NCBI GenBank assembly: GCA_016721315.1
Contig: JADKIL010000002.1
Span: 310,001 to 374,000 of the forward strand
Direction of reading: 5' to 3'
From: Candidatus Villigracilis vicinus
Lineage (GTDB): Bacteria; Chloroflexota; Anaerolineae; Anaerolineales; Villigracilaceae
Length of the DNA: 64,000 bases
Part shown: piece by piece, positions 33,370 through 41,810 of the stretch
Position numbering within the stretch: the stretch's first letter is position 1
Layout of the letters: every line of letters starts with the position of its first letter
Translations under genes and position numbers: made by a program
Notes under the pieces: model-generated
Databases searched by the model: none
What the model was told of the DNA's origin: nothing
Seen by the model: only the letters and a program-made list of their open reading frames with translations

Positions 33370-34689
33370 TCAACGCCTTGATGAAGACTCCTGAGATCGG
33401 GGTGCCATGAACACTTCGGCGCCAAGTTTGAAGCCAGCCGCTTCCAGACGCGGGGTGAAGTTTGGGCGAATACCCGTGGGTCTTAATTCGCCGAGAACTT
33501 GCCCATCCTGCGTGACACCCGTCTGGTTGAACTTGAAAATATCGGTAAGCACAACAACATCACCTTCCATACCTGCCACTTCGGTGATGGCTGTAACTTT
33601 GCGCTTGCCATCCTTGAGGCGGGTCTGCTGGACGATCAAATCAATGGCAGAGGATATTTGTTGGCGGACGACCTTGAGAGGCAGATCCATACCTGCCATC
33701 AATATCAGTGTTTCGAGACGGGAGATCGCATCACGCGGGCTGTTGGAGTGAACCGTTGTCAATGAGCCGTCGTGCCCTGTATTCATTGCCTGGAGCATAT
33801 CAAGAGCTTCACCGCCGCGAACTTCACCGACCACGATCCGGTCCGGGCGCATACGCAGTGAGTTTTTCACCAAATCGCGGATGGTAACTGCATGGAGTCC
33901 CTCTGAGTTGGCAGGTTTCGTTTCCATGCGCATGACATGTTCCTGCTGCAATTGAAGTTCGGCAGCATCTTCAATGGTGATGATGCGCTCCGCTTCCGGA
34001 ATGAATCCAGAGACTACATTCAAAAGCGTAGTCTTGCCTGAACCCGTTCCACCTGAGATGACGATATTAAAACGCGCCTTTACACAAGCCTCTAAAAAAT
34101 CCGCCATTTGTTTTGAGATGGAACCAAACTCGATCAGGTTCTCAACTTTCAATTTGTCTTTTCGGAATTTACGGATGGTAATGGAAGGTCCATCAATGGA
34201 AACCGGGCGAACCACTGCATTGACGCGTGAACCATCCGGTAAACGAGCATCCACGGTCGGAGAGTCAAAATCCACGCGACGCCCCAGAGGCATAATAATG
34301 CGGTCAATGATGCGGACAACATGGTCATCGTCATCAAAGGTAACCTCACTTTTGGTAAGCTGTCCTTTTTTTTCGACGAATATCTTTTTAGGTCCATTCA
34401 CCATGATCTCGGATATATCCGGGTCATCCAACAAGGATTGAATGGGACCAAACCCAAGCAGGTCATTGAGCACCTGCTTATAAATTTCTTTTTTTAAGTC
34501 TTCGGGAAGTTTGAGCTGGGTCGTATCGAAGATGCGACCTATATTTTGTTGAATAAATGTGACGCGTTGTGAGGCATCCACTCCTTCAACTTCCAACGCA
34601 CGCAGAAGATTATCGGCAAGATATTTTTTGAGGCGGATGAGATCCTGCCCGGTCAATCGTTGAGGTGTCCCCTGAATTTGACTGTTCAT
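33370..34689 (-). CDS. cpaF: CpaF/TadA type secretion ATPase
   Basis: A 439-residue hexameric ATPase of the type IV filament family, CpaF/TadA branch. The N-terminal domain (1-200) includes ISEIMVNGPKKIFVEKKG. Walker A is GGTGSGKTT (213-221), the Asp box lies in ITIEDAAELQL, Walker B in RPDRIVVGEVRGGEALDML and the His box in GHDGSLTTVHSNS. The C-terminal tail (about 370-439) is an extra basic region. It overlaps the 99-residue gene by four bases. The usual Tad partners (TadB, TadC, flp pilin, prepilin peptidase) are absent from the window, so the machine it powers is unclear. Confidence 0.93.
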   Translation of the reverse strand: MNSQIQGTPQRLTGQDLIRLKKYLADNLLRALEVEGVDASQRVTFIQQNIGRIFDTTQLKLPEDLKKEIYKQVLNDLLGFGPIQSLLDDPDISEIMVNGPKKIFVEKKGQLTKSEVTFDDDDHVVRIIDRIIMPLGRRVDFDSPTVDARLPDGSRVNAVVRPVSIDGPSITIRKFRKDKLKVENLIEFGSISKQMADFLEACVKARFNIVISGGTGSGKTTLLNVVSGFIPEAERIITIEDAAELQLQQEHVMRMETKPANSEGLHAVTIRDLVKNSLRMRPDRIVVGEVRGGEALDMLQAMNTGHDGSLTTVHSNSPRDAISRLETLILMAGMDLPLKVVRQQISSAIDLIVQQTRLKDGKRKVTAITEVAGMEGDVVVLTDIFKFNQTGVTQDGQVLGELRPTGIRPNFTPRLEAAGFKLGAEVFMAPRSQESSSRR

Positions 34690-34985
34690 TGATCGTCTTC
34701 GCCATTCCGCTCCTTATTCAGGGGCATGATCCAGACGATCTGATCTTTGCGAACTGCCAGGAAAGGTCCGCTGAAAGCGACTTTTCCTTCAGCATCCAAA
34801 ACGTTTACCTCCGTCACCGCAATGTAACGTTCGGAGGTTTCCAATTCATCCTTTAACCGTTCATCCTGACGCACATGGATCAAACCATGGATCAAATTAG
34901 TGGTGGTTTGGATGATGGACGGGACAGGGATTTTTTGGATGACGTTGGTGTAGTACTTCCCTTTTTCGTCGTATTCGATTGACAT
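34686..34985 (-). CDS. Small conserved protein in the cpaE-cpaF unit (DUF6812-like)
   Basis: A 99-residue soluble protein of mixed beta strands: VPSIIQTTTNLIHGLIHVRQDERLKDEL followed by SERYIAVTEVNVLD and GPFLAVRKDQIVWIMP. The pattern resembles a small domain of unknown function (DUF6812-like; by memory, unverified) in which a strand pair is followed by an 'FxAVNKxxI' element. It lies between cpaE (25 bases upstream) and cpaF (four-base overlap), so it should act with them, perhaps as an adaptor. No motif shows catalysis. Confidence 0.65.
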   Translation of the reverse strand: MSIEYDEKGKYYTNVIQKIPVPSIIQTTTNLIHGLIHVRQDERLKDELETSERYIAVTEVNVLDAEGKVAFSGPFLAVRKDQIVWIMPLNKERNGEDDQ

Positions 34986-35010
34986 GATGTTCTCCCGCCT
35001 GCCGGGATGA

Positions 35011-36162
35011 CTATTCGTTTCGGTTCTTTTGAGCCAGGGCTGCCATTTCCCGGGCAGACTCGTGAAAGATGATTGAGGCGGTATCGTTAGGGAATTTTAT
35101 CGTAAAAGGCAGGTGTTGGCTGTTTGCAAAACCGAAATTTGTTGTCAGGTAGGGGATTGCAGTATTGATATTTATGTCCAACATGGTTTCAGCCTCCCGC
35201 TTGCTGAGACCTTCCAATCCGGCATGCCGATTCAAGATCGTATAGATCTTCTCCTGGCTTACTCCCTTGGTCTTCAAATAGTCGAGAATGGTGCCAGTCA
35301 GTGAAATCGTGCTGATATCCGTGCTGATAAGCACAGCAACAAGGTCAGCATGCTGAATCAACGGCAGGGTAATCTTTGAAAGAGAACGTCCGATATCCAC
35401 CAGTACATAATCGTACGCAGATTTCAATTCTGAAACAAGCCCCCAGATCCGCTCAACATTCAATTGATTGCTCAATTCAGGGTCTGGAGAGCCTGCCAAA
35501 AGGTTGAATTGCCAGACATCCATTCTAGGCAGTTCGGTCTGTAGAAAATCCACGCCGGTCTCCAACGCTTCTTTCCGCGAGATCGTCACGATATTTTCTT
35601 TGCCTTCATAACCAACGATCTGGGCAATCGAGCCGATCGGAAACACCAGATCAGCCACGGCAATTCGTGCGTCCGGTTGATGTTTTGAAATGTTCAAAGC
35701 AGTGTTGGCACAGACGGAAGAAGTGCCGGTGCCGCCCTTGGCGCTCAGGAACACCATCATCAAACCGCCCTGTTTCATTGTTTCAGTTGTAATTCCAAAC
35801 AAACGGTTGACCGTATCCGTCAACATGGAAACCGCCTGCCCAGACTTGGTAATATATTCATTAAACCCGGCATCCCGGCAGGTTTTTATGCGGTCAGGGT
35901 TATGGTCGCTGCTCAATGCGATAAGCGGCAGATTAGCCGAGCGTGAGTCGTTGTGTAATTTAAAGGCGAATTCCTCACCTTTGATATCAGACAGGACAGG
36001 ATCCACGATCACAAGATCTGGGCGATCCCGCCACATCAAGATCAAGCCTTCTTTACCGGAACCCGCCTGTAAGACTTCAAAATCCAGGTCCTGGAGTTTT
36101 CGAACAATAAAATTCCGGCTTGCAGCATCTGAGTCAATGATGAGGATTTTCTTTTGAGTCAT
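35011..36162 (-). CDS. cpaE: CpaE-like receiver/MinD-family ATPase
   Basis: A 383-residue fusion of a receiver domain (1-120, phospho-acceptor D54 in LVIVDPVLSDI) and a MinD/ParA-like ATPase (about 135-383). The P-loop is the deviant SAKGGTGTSS, with a DIGRSL-type Walker B strand. This domain order is that of CpaE/TadZ, which places Tad machinery at the cell pole. I prefer the ATG at 36162 (MTQKKILIID, with GGAAAAGG just upstream); an in-frame start 30 bases earlier is possible. It is operonic with a response regulator upstream and the 99-residue and cpaF genes downstream. Confidence 0.85.
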   Translation of the reverse strand: MTQKKILIIDSDAASRNFIVRKLQDLDFEVLQAGSGKEGLILMWRDRPDLVIVDPVLSDIKGEEFAFKLHNDSRSANLPLIALSSDHNPDRIKTCRDAGFNEYITKSGQAVSMLTDTVNRLFGITTETMKQGGLMMVFLSAKGGTGTSSVCANTALNISKHQPDARIAVADLVFPIGSIAQIVGYEGKENIVTISRKEALETGVDFLQTELPRMDVWQFNLLAGSPDPELSNQLNVERIWGLVSELKSAYDYVLVDIGRSLSKITLPLIQHADLVAVLISTDISTISLTGTILDYLKTKGVSQEKIYTILNRHAGLEGLSKREAETMLDININTAIPYLTTNFGFANSQHLPFTIKFPNDTASIIFHESAREMAALAQKNRNE

Positions 36163-36201
36163 AACCTTTTCCATGCGCAAGCCAGTACTCATGCGCCAGC
36201 A

Positions 36202-36897
36202 TCACGCTTCATTCGGTGGCATCAAATATCCAAGTCCTGAACGCGTGACAATATGTTTTGGCGAGTGAGCATCTTTCTCCAGCTTTTGGCGAAGACGGGC
36301 AATGCTCACCCATAAAATTTCCTTGTCGTTCTTATATTCAACCCCCCACACACTGGTCAGCAATTCTTCCGATGTCAGAATCTTGCCGATGTTATGTGCA
36401 AATTGAAGCAATAATCTGTATTCCGTGGCAGAAAGTGAAACGGGTTCTTCTCCGCGCCAAACTTCTGCACGTGCGAAATCGATCTTAAGCTCCTCATGGG
36501 TAAAGAAGCGCACCTGACCTGCTTCTGATGGAGCCTGGGCACGCCGCAGAACCGCTCGTACTCTGGCAAGCAACTCAGTTGCAGAAAACGGTTTGATGAG
36601 ATAGTCATCCGCGCCGAGGTCCAGCCCGCGTACACGATCCTGCTCTTCACCGCGTGCCGTCAGGATCACAATAGGCACATTGGTAAATTCACGCAGACGC
36701 TGTGTTGCACCGAAGCCATCAAGGCGGGGCATCATCACATCCATCAAAACCAGATCAATCGGGTTGGAGGAAAACACATCCAACGCCTGCATCCCATCCT
36801 GCGCGGTAACTACTTCATACCCTTCGGTGCGAAGGTTCGCTTCCAAAAGGCGCAGGTAACGAGGTTCATCGTCCACGATCAGAATACGCTTTGCCAT
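36202..36897 (-). CDS. OmpR/PhoB family response regulator
   Basis: A 231-residue regulator with a receiver domain (1-120, acidic pair DDE and phospho-acceptor D53 in LVLMDVMMPRLDG) and a winged-helix DNA-binding domain (about 133-228, VSLSATEYRLLLQFAHNIGKILTSEELL-like). GAGGAG eight bases before ATG 36897 fixes the start, rejecting a longer reading. Two histidine kinase genes lie directly upstream, so it is their probable partner, and cpaE/cpaF lie downstream in the same orientation. Confidence 0.95.
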   Translation of the reverse strand: MAKRILIVDDEPRYLRLLEANLRTEGYEVVTAQDGMQALDVFSSNPIDLVLMDVMMPRLDGFGATQRLREFTNVPIVILTARGEEQDRVRGLDLGADDYLIKPFSATELLARVRAVLRRAQAPSEAGQVRFFTHEELKIDFARAEVWRGEEPVSLSATEYRLLLQFAHNIGKILTSEELLTSVWGVEYKNDKEILWVSIARLRQKLEKDAHSPKHIVTRSGLGYLMPPNEA

Positions 36898-36932
36898 AAA
36901 AATAACTCCTCGAGAGTTTAATTGCGTACTGG

Positions 36933-38120
36933 TCAAAGCGTTGGGTCGGCAGGCAACTCGACAAAAAAGGTTGTCCCATGATCCAACACTGACTCTACCC
37001 AAATATTACCATGATGTGCCATAACAATTTGCTTGCAAATATACAGCCCCAGCCCGGTGCCCGTCACCGTGCGCTCGCCAGGGACTCGATAAAAGCGTTC
37101 AAAAAGAAATGGGATAAATTCTTCAGGAATACCTTCGCCTTCGTCCGCAAAAGACAACCTGACCTTATTGCCAACCGCTTTTCCTGCGACCGTGATGCTC
37201 GAACCAGGTGCATACTTAATGGCATTGCTGAATAAATTCTCCAACACCTGCGAAAGACGAACGCCATCGCCGAGCACAGGCGGAAGAATATCCAACTTCA
37301 AGTCGATCTCGAGTTGCGTATGATGTGTGCGCACCCGGGCAGTCACATCCCGCACCAATGCATCGAGCCGGATGGGAGAAAATTTAAATTGGATCGTTTT
37401 GCTTTGCAAACGCGCCGACTCAAGCATATCTTCGATCAATTTAGCCAATCGATCCGTCTCTTCATCTATGATCGAAAGAAACTCGCGCTGGGTGGCATCA
37501 TCCCACTTGGTATCCTGACGCAGAAGACTGGTGCTATAGCCTTTGATGAATCCCAACGGCGTGCGCAATTCATGCGAGATGGTTGAAACAAAATCATCTT
37601 GCAGCCGCATTTGCCGTTGAACCGAGTCTAATTCGGCACGAGCCTCTTGCAACTCCCTGCGTTCAATCAACGCTGCCGCCCAGATCGCCTGTAAGGACGC
37701 CACATGGATATGGATATCTGAATACTCTGGTCCACCAAAGCGCACGAATAAGAGCGCCCCGCGCAACTTCTCACCCACATACAATGGAATGCCCAGCAAA
37801 AAAGTCTGGGTCATTCGATCTTTACGGTTCGTTCCTTTTTGCGGTCCGTGAATGACCATGTGCTCGTTGGAGATGACATCATTTGCCACACTCTCACCCC
37901 AGGCGGCATCAGCTTCGGCAGCCTTCCCTCGCCCCATGGCGCGGGCATAGACAACATCCAAACCACGGGTTTGGCGGTCGCTCAGGTAAATGGCGACGTT
38001 ATCAAAGACAAATGAGCTGCGCATGGAATTGAACAACGTATCCAGCGCAGATTTCCAATCCGATTTTGATTGTACGTCTTGAAAAATACGGTGAAGCTCG
38101 GAGAGTGTGTCTTTGTCCAT
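36933..38120 (-). CDS. Cytoplasmic GAF-domain sensor histidine kinase
   Basis: A 395-residue soluble kinase. The N-terminal GAF-like sensor covers about 15-160 (NVAIYLSDRQTRGLD, GIPLYVGEKLRGALLFVR). The HisKA domain has H183 in STISHELRTPLGF, and the HATPase domain carries the N-box NLFSNAIKYAPG, G1 DEGEGIP and G2 GTGLGLYICKQIV. There are no membrane helices, so the signal is internal, for example a small molecule or redox state. The gene follows another kinase by three bases and precedes an OmpR-type regulator by 35 bases. Confidence 0.94.
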   Translation of the reverse strand: MDKDTLSELHRIFQDVQSKSDWKSALDTLFNSMRSSFVFDNVAIYLSDRQTRGLDVVYARAMGRGKAAEADAAWGESVANDVISNEHMVIHGPQKGTNRKDRMTQTFLLGIPLYVGEKLRGALLFVRFGGPEYSDIHIHVASLQAIWAAALIERRELQEARAELDSVQRQMRLQDDFVSTISHELRTPLGFIKGYSTSLLRQDTKWDDATQREFLSIIDEETDRLAKLIEDMLESARLQSKTIQFKFSPIRLDALVRDVTARVRTHHTQLEIDLKLDILPPVLGDGVRLSQVLENLFSNAIKYAPGSSITVAGKAVGNKVRLSFADEGEGIPEEFIPFLFERFYRVPGERTVTGTGLGLYICKQIVMAHHGNIWVESVLDHGTTFFVELPADPTL

Positions 38121-38123
38121 GGA

Positions 38124-39146
38124 TTAATCCCGAAGGGCGAGCAGAGGGAAATTAAACGTAGTGCCTTTGCCCTCCGTCGACTTCACGTCGAGGAGAGACC
38201 CATGCGCCTCCACGATCTGACGCACAAGGGACAAACCCAGCCCTGTGCCTCCATAACGCCGGGTCGAAGAACCATCCAACTGATGGAAGGGTTCAAATAT
38301 CTCTCGCAGGCGAGACTGGGGAATGCCTATCCCAGTATCACGAACAATCACCTGTACCAGATTTTTACCATCTTCTTCCAAAACAACCGTTACACTTCCA
38401 CCTGACTGTGTAAATTTGATGGCATTATCCAGCAATTGAGTTACCGCCCAACCTATTTTCTCTCCATCTGCTTGCACAAGCGGAATAGAATCCGACGCAA
38501 GGACATCCACTTTGACGCCACGCTCATCCGACTTACGAGCAGCAGCCTTCACAAGCAGGGACACGACCCGACGGATATCAACTTTATCCAATTTCATGCT
38601 CATTTCGCCGCGTGAAGCCAGCGAGAACATAATCAGGTCTTCGATCATATCTTCCAATTTACCGGCAGAACGCTGGCTGACCGTTAACGCATGGCGTTGT
38701 TCCTCGGTGACAGGTCCCAACGATTCTGAAACCATCAACTCGATATAACCTTTGATATGAGTAAGCGTGGTACGCAGCTCGTGCGAGATGTTCGAAATAA
38801 AATTTGCTTTCATCTGACTGAGTTCTGAAAGGCGATTCAGTGCCTCGTTCAGGTCTGCAGTACGTTCGCGGACGCGCTGTTCCAAATTACGGTTTGCCGA
38901 TTGCAAGGCGGAGCGCAACTGAATGATCAGCTCGGTAATGACCTGATCCAGAGTTTCTTTATCCAACATCTTCAGGTCGATCAACGCCTGCCCAAGCAAC
39001 GCCTGCCCGCCTTTGTACGCCGTCTCTTGCTGATACGCCAGAGCATGCTGCAGGTCGCTTTCACTGATCAACCCTTTCTGAACCAAATATTCCCCCAAAC
39101 GAGGAACGAGCATTTCGGGCGATAACTTAGGCAACTTAGGTTCCAT
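38124..39146 (-). CDS. Sensor histidine kinase with MshEN-like N-terminal domain
   Basis: A 340-residue soluble kinase. Residues 11-75 (RLGEYLVQKGLISESDLQHALAYQQ) look like the N-terminal domain of type II/IV secretion ATPases (GspE/MshE), a fold that can bind cyclic di-GMP in MshE. A coiled coil leads to HisKA H122 in ISNISHELRTTLTH, and the ATPase domain has LDNAIKFTQSG, DTGIGIPQ and GTGLGLSLVRQIV. I chose ATG 39146 because the upstream in-frame extension has no support. It pairs with the next kinase in a two-kinase, one-regulator operon. Given the secretion-type N-domain and the linked cpaE/cpaF genes, a link to filament control is possible. Confidence 0.85.
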   Translation of the reverse strand: MEPKLPKLSPEMLVPRLGEYLVQKGLISESDLQHALAYQQETAYKGGQALLGQALIDLKMLDKETLDQVITELIIQLRSALQSANRNLEQRVRERTADLNEALNRLSELSQMKANFISNISHELRTTLTHIKGYIELMVSESLGPVTEEQRHALTVSQRSAGKLEDMIEDLIMFSLASRGEMSMKLDKVDIRRVVSLLVKAAARKSDERGVKVDVLASDSIPLVQADGEKIGWAVTQLLDNAIKFTQSGGSVTVVLEEDGKNLVQVIVRDTGIGIPQSRLREIFEPFHQLDGSSTRRYGGTGLGLSLVRQIVEAHGSLLDVKSTEGKGTTFNFPLLALRD

Positions 39147-39187
39147 GAATATTTCCAAATTCTGCAAAATGACCAGCACGTTGAGGG

Positions 39188-40768
39188 TTAATACACCACC
39201 CAGTCGCCATTAATCATGACAGCGGAGGGGAAAATTGTCAATAAGTGTTTTTCAGCAACTTTGAACGGATCCTCATCCAGAACGATCAGGTCGGCGTGAA
39301 AATTATCAGCAAGTTTGCCGAGACGATCTTCGGCATTGGCTGTGTAGGCGGCGCCAAAGGTGTAAGCAGATAAGGCTTCGGCGAGGGTCAACTTTTGTTC
39401 GGCGCGCCAGCCCTCAGCGGAGGGTGAACCGTCTGCCCGTTGGCGGGTGACAGCGGCGTGTAATCCCAAGAACGGGTTCGGCGACTCGACCGGTGCATCC
39501 GATCCAAAGGCAAGGATCGCACCAAAGTTAAGTTGGTCACGCCAGGCATACGAGAACTTGGCGCGGTCACCCCAATAGCGATCGGCGGCAAACATATCGG
39601 AGGTGGCATGAATGGGCTGCATGGATGCAATGACATTGAGCCTGGCAAGGCGCGGCGCATCGTCTGGATGAATGACTTGCACATGCTCAATGCGGTGACG
39701 TAGATGCGGCAAATGATTTTGTGTTTCGTAATTGCGCAACTGCTCAAAGGCATTCAGTACTTCGTGATTGGCACGGTCTCCAATGGCATGCACCGTCATA
39801 CTCAAACCCACATCGGCGGCTTTACGTGCATGTTCAAAAAGCTCTTCGCCATCCATGTTGAGGATGCCGCGGTTTTCCTGCTCGCCTTCATACGGCTGGA
39901 ACATCGCCGCCGTGCGTGGACCGAGTGCGCCATCCATAAACGCCTTGACCGAACCGATCCACAACATCTCATCGCCGAAGCCTGTGCGCAAGCCAAGGTC
40001 ATTCGCCTGCTCCACGCTTTCGACGGGGATATTTTTGCATACGCGTAATTTTAGTTTGCCTTTTGCCCGCAAAGATTGCAAAGCCATGAACGATTGGCGG
40101 CGGTCAAAATCGTGGACGCCGGTAATGCCCATCTTCCACAACACGGATTGCGCCTTTTCAAGCGCCGCTTCCAACTCAGCCAGAGTTGCTTCTGGCACCG
40201 CAGCATTGACCAACGCCATCGCCGTTTCGATCATGATGCCTGTGGCTTTACCCTTCGCATCGCGTTGGACGGCGCCGTCTTTCGGGTCGGGCGTTTCATC
40301 CGTGATACTCGCCAACTTCAACGCGGACGTGTTCGCCCAGGCTGCATGTAATGACTTGGCAGTGAGATAAACGGGGTTGTTCGGCGAGACTGCATCGAGT
40401 TCTGCCGCGGTTGGGAAGTTCCCATCCCAATCGTTTTGCTGCCAACCGTGCCCCAACACCCACTCACCCGGCTTGAGAGTCCGCGCACGCTCCCCCACCC
40501 GCCGCAGACATTCTTCCTTCGTCTTGGTCTCGCAATCCACTTTGGAAAGTCCCAACGAATAAAACTGCATGTGGATGTGCGCGTCAGTGAGACCCGGCAG
40601 GATGGTCTTGCCTTTCATATCCTGTTTTTCGACCTTGCCATGCGCAAAGCTTTCGAGTTGGTCTTTGCTGCCTACAGCAATAATCCGCCCGCCTGCGATG
40701 AGGATCGCAGAAGCGTGCGGATTGGACTGGTCAAGGGTGTGTATGTTGGCGTTGTAGAGGAGTTTCAT
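39188..40768 (-). CDS. Amidohydrolase, YtcJ-like metal-dependent hydrolase
   Basis: A 526-residue metal-dependent hydrolase. The beta-sandwich N-terminus is followed by metal-site motif GLTDAHIHMQF and later histidines in VHAIGDRANHEVL and HRIEHVQVIHPDD, and Asp in AFGSDAPVESPNP. This is the YtcJ/LAF3 subset, which cleaves amides in unknown compounds. The start was placed at ATG 40768, with a repeat-bearing gap upstream. It is 41 bases upstream (in coding direction) of the kinase operon and probably a separate unit. Exact substrate unknown. Confidence 0.9.
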   Translation of the reverse strand: MKLLYNANIHTLDQSNPHASAILIAGGRIIAVGSKDQLESFAHGKVEKQDMKGKTILPGLTDAHIHMQFYSLGLSKVDCETKTKEECLRRVGERARTLKPGEWVLGHGWQQNDWDGNFPTAAELDAVSPNNPVYLTAKSLHAAWANTSALKLASITDETPDPKDGAVQRDAKGKATGIMIETAMALVNAAVPEATLAELEAALEKAQSVLWKMGITGVHDFDRRQSFMALQSLRAKGKLKLRVCKNIPVESVEQANDLGLRTGFGDEMLWIGSVKAFMDGALGPRTAAMFQPYEGEQENRGILNMDGEELFEHARKAADVGLSMTVHAIGDRANHEVLNAFEQLRNYETQNHLPHLRHRIEHVQVIHPDDAPRLARLNVIASMQPIHATSDMFAADRYWGDRAKFSYAWRDQLNFGAILAFGSDAPVESPNPFLGLHAAVTRQRADGSPSAEGWRAEQKLTLAEALSAYTFGAAYTANAEDRLGKLADNFHADLIVLDEDPFKVAEKHLLTIFPSAVMINGDWVVY

Positions 40769-40777
40769 ATTATTTTT

Positions 40778-40836
40778 GTAGGGGCGGGTTCTCCCCACCC
40801 AAAGCCTTTTTAAGAATAAGGCGCGGAAACCGCGCC
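40778..40836. repeat. GTAGGGGCG-type palindromic repeat
   Basis: The amidohydrolase-parB gap holds GTAGGGGCGGGTTCTCCCC (40778 onward) and a perfect seven-base-pair hairpin GGCGCGG with its complement (40820-40836). Words shared with the hairpin at 13737-13763 and the GC-rich stretch near 11630-11680 mark a dispersed repeat family. Confidence 0.5.
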
Positions 40837-40844
40837 ACTATAGA

Positions 40845-41726
40845 TTACGACATCTTCTTGATCAATGCATCCAACTCTTCATCGGAATAATAATAGATCG
40901 TCACGGTACCGCCGTTCTTGCCATGCTTAAGCGCCACTTTCGTACCGAGGCTGCGTTGCAAGCGTTTTTCCACATCGATCACATCGGCGCTTTGGGTTGC
41001 TTTCTTAACCTTGACCGGGCGGCTGCCTGTCAGCTTACGGATCAACTCTTCGGACTGACGGACGCTCAACTGCAAGTTAATGATGGTCTGCAATGCCGAA
41101 GTCTGCGCCTTTTGAGTGGAGAGTGCCAATAACGCGCGCGCATGACCTTCCGTGATCTTCTCATCCACCAATGCCTGCTTGACCGCATCGGCGAGGTTGG
41201 TAAGGCGCATGGTATTCGTCACCGCCACACGACTCTTCCCCACCCGTTTGGCGATCATCTCATGCGATAGCCCAAACTCCTCAGAAAGCTGGTGGTAGGC
41301 TTCAGCTTCTTCCATCGGATTCAAGTCCGCACGCTGAACGTTCTCGATCAATGCCAGCTCGAGCAATTCTTGATTATTTGCCTGCCGCGTCACTACCGGC
41401 ACTTTCAACAACCCGGCACGCTGCGACGCCTGTAAACGTCGTTCACCCGCGATCAGGATGAAGGTGCCGTCATTCTTCGGCGAAACGATCAACGGTTGAA
41501 TGACCCCATGCTCGCGGATCGAGGCTGCCAGATCGTTCAGATCCTCTTCTTTGAAGTGCATGCGCGGCTGACGGGGGTTGCGCTTGATGGCTTCCACCGC
41601 CACCTGCTGCACACCGCCGCTTTGCGAACCCGCGCTGCTATTGCTCCCACCTGCTGGCGGCGTGGAAGATTTCCCGCCAGGGATGAGTGCATCCAAACCT
41701 TTTCCAAGACCTTTTCGTTGAGCCAT
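40845..41726 (-). CDS. parB: ParB/Spo0J chromosome partition protein
   Basis: A 293-residue CTPase/DNA-binding partition protein. The N-terminal CTP-binding ParB domain (about 38-130) has IQPLIV and the GERRLQASQRAG motif. The HTH region follows with NPMEEAEAYHQLSEEFGLSHEMIAKRVGKSRVAVTN-like sequence (about 137-170). The C-terminal dimerisation region is at about 240-293. It binds parS sites near the chromosome origin; I see no perfect parS in the window. The gene lies downstream of parA with a 70-base repeat between them, and near jag-yidC-rnpA-rpmH, an origin-type neighbourhood. Confidence 0.95.
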   Translation of the reverse strand: MAQRKGLGKGLDALIPGGKSSTPPAGGSNSSAGSQSGGVQQVAVEAIKRNPRQPRMHFKEEDLNDLAASIREHGVIQPLIVSPKNDGTFILIAGERRLQASQRAGLLKVPVVTRQANNQELLELALIENVQRADLNPMEEAEAYHQLSEEFGLSHEMIAKRVGKSRVAVTNTMRLTNLADAVKQALVDEKITEGHARALLALSTQKAQTSALQTIINLQLSVRQSEELIRKLTGSRPVKVKKATQSADVIDVEKRLQRSLGTKVALKHGKNGGTVTIYYYSDEELDALIKKMS

Positions 41727-41740
41727 GATAAATCCTTTTT

Positions 41741-41810
41741 AACCGCAGATGAATGGGATAAACAAAAACGGAAAGATAAAAATCCTTTTCATCTGTGTTT
41801 ATCTGTGGTT
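41741..41810. repeat. AACCRCAGAT inverted repeat between parA and parB
   Basis: The 70-base gap begins AACCGCAGAT and ends ATCTGTGGTT, complementary at nine of ten positions, with further CAGATG/CATCTG words inside. The right end touches the parA stop codon. A related fragment (ACAGATAAAA twice) occurs at 48370-48391. Confidence 0.55.
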
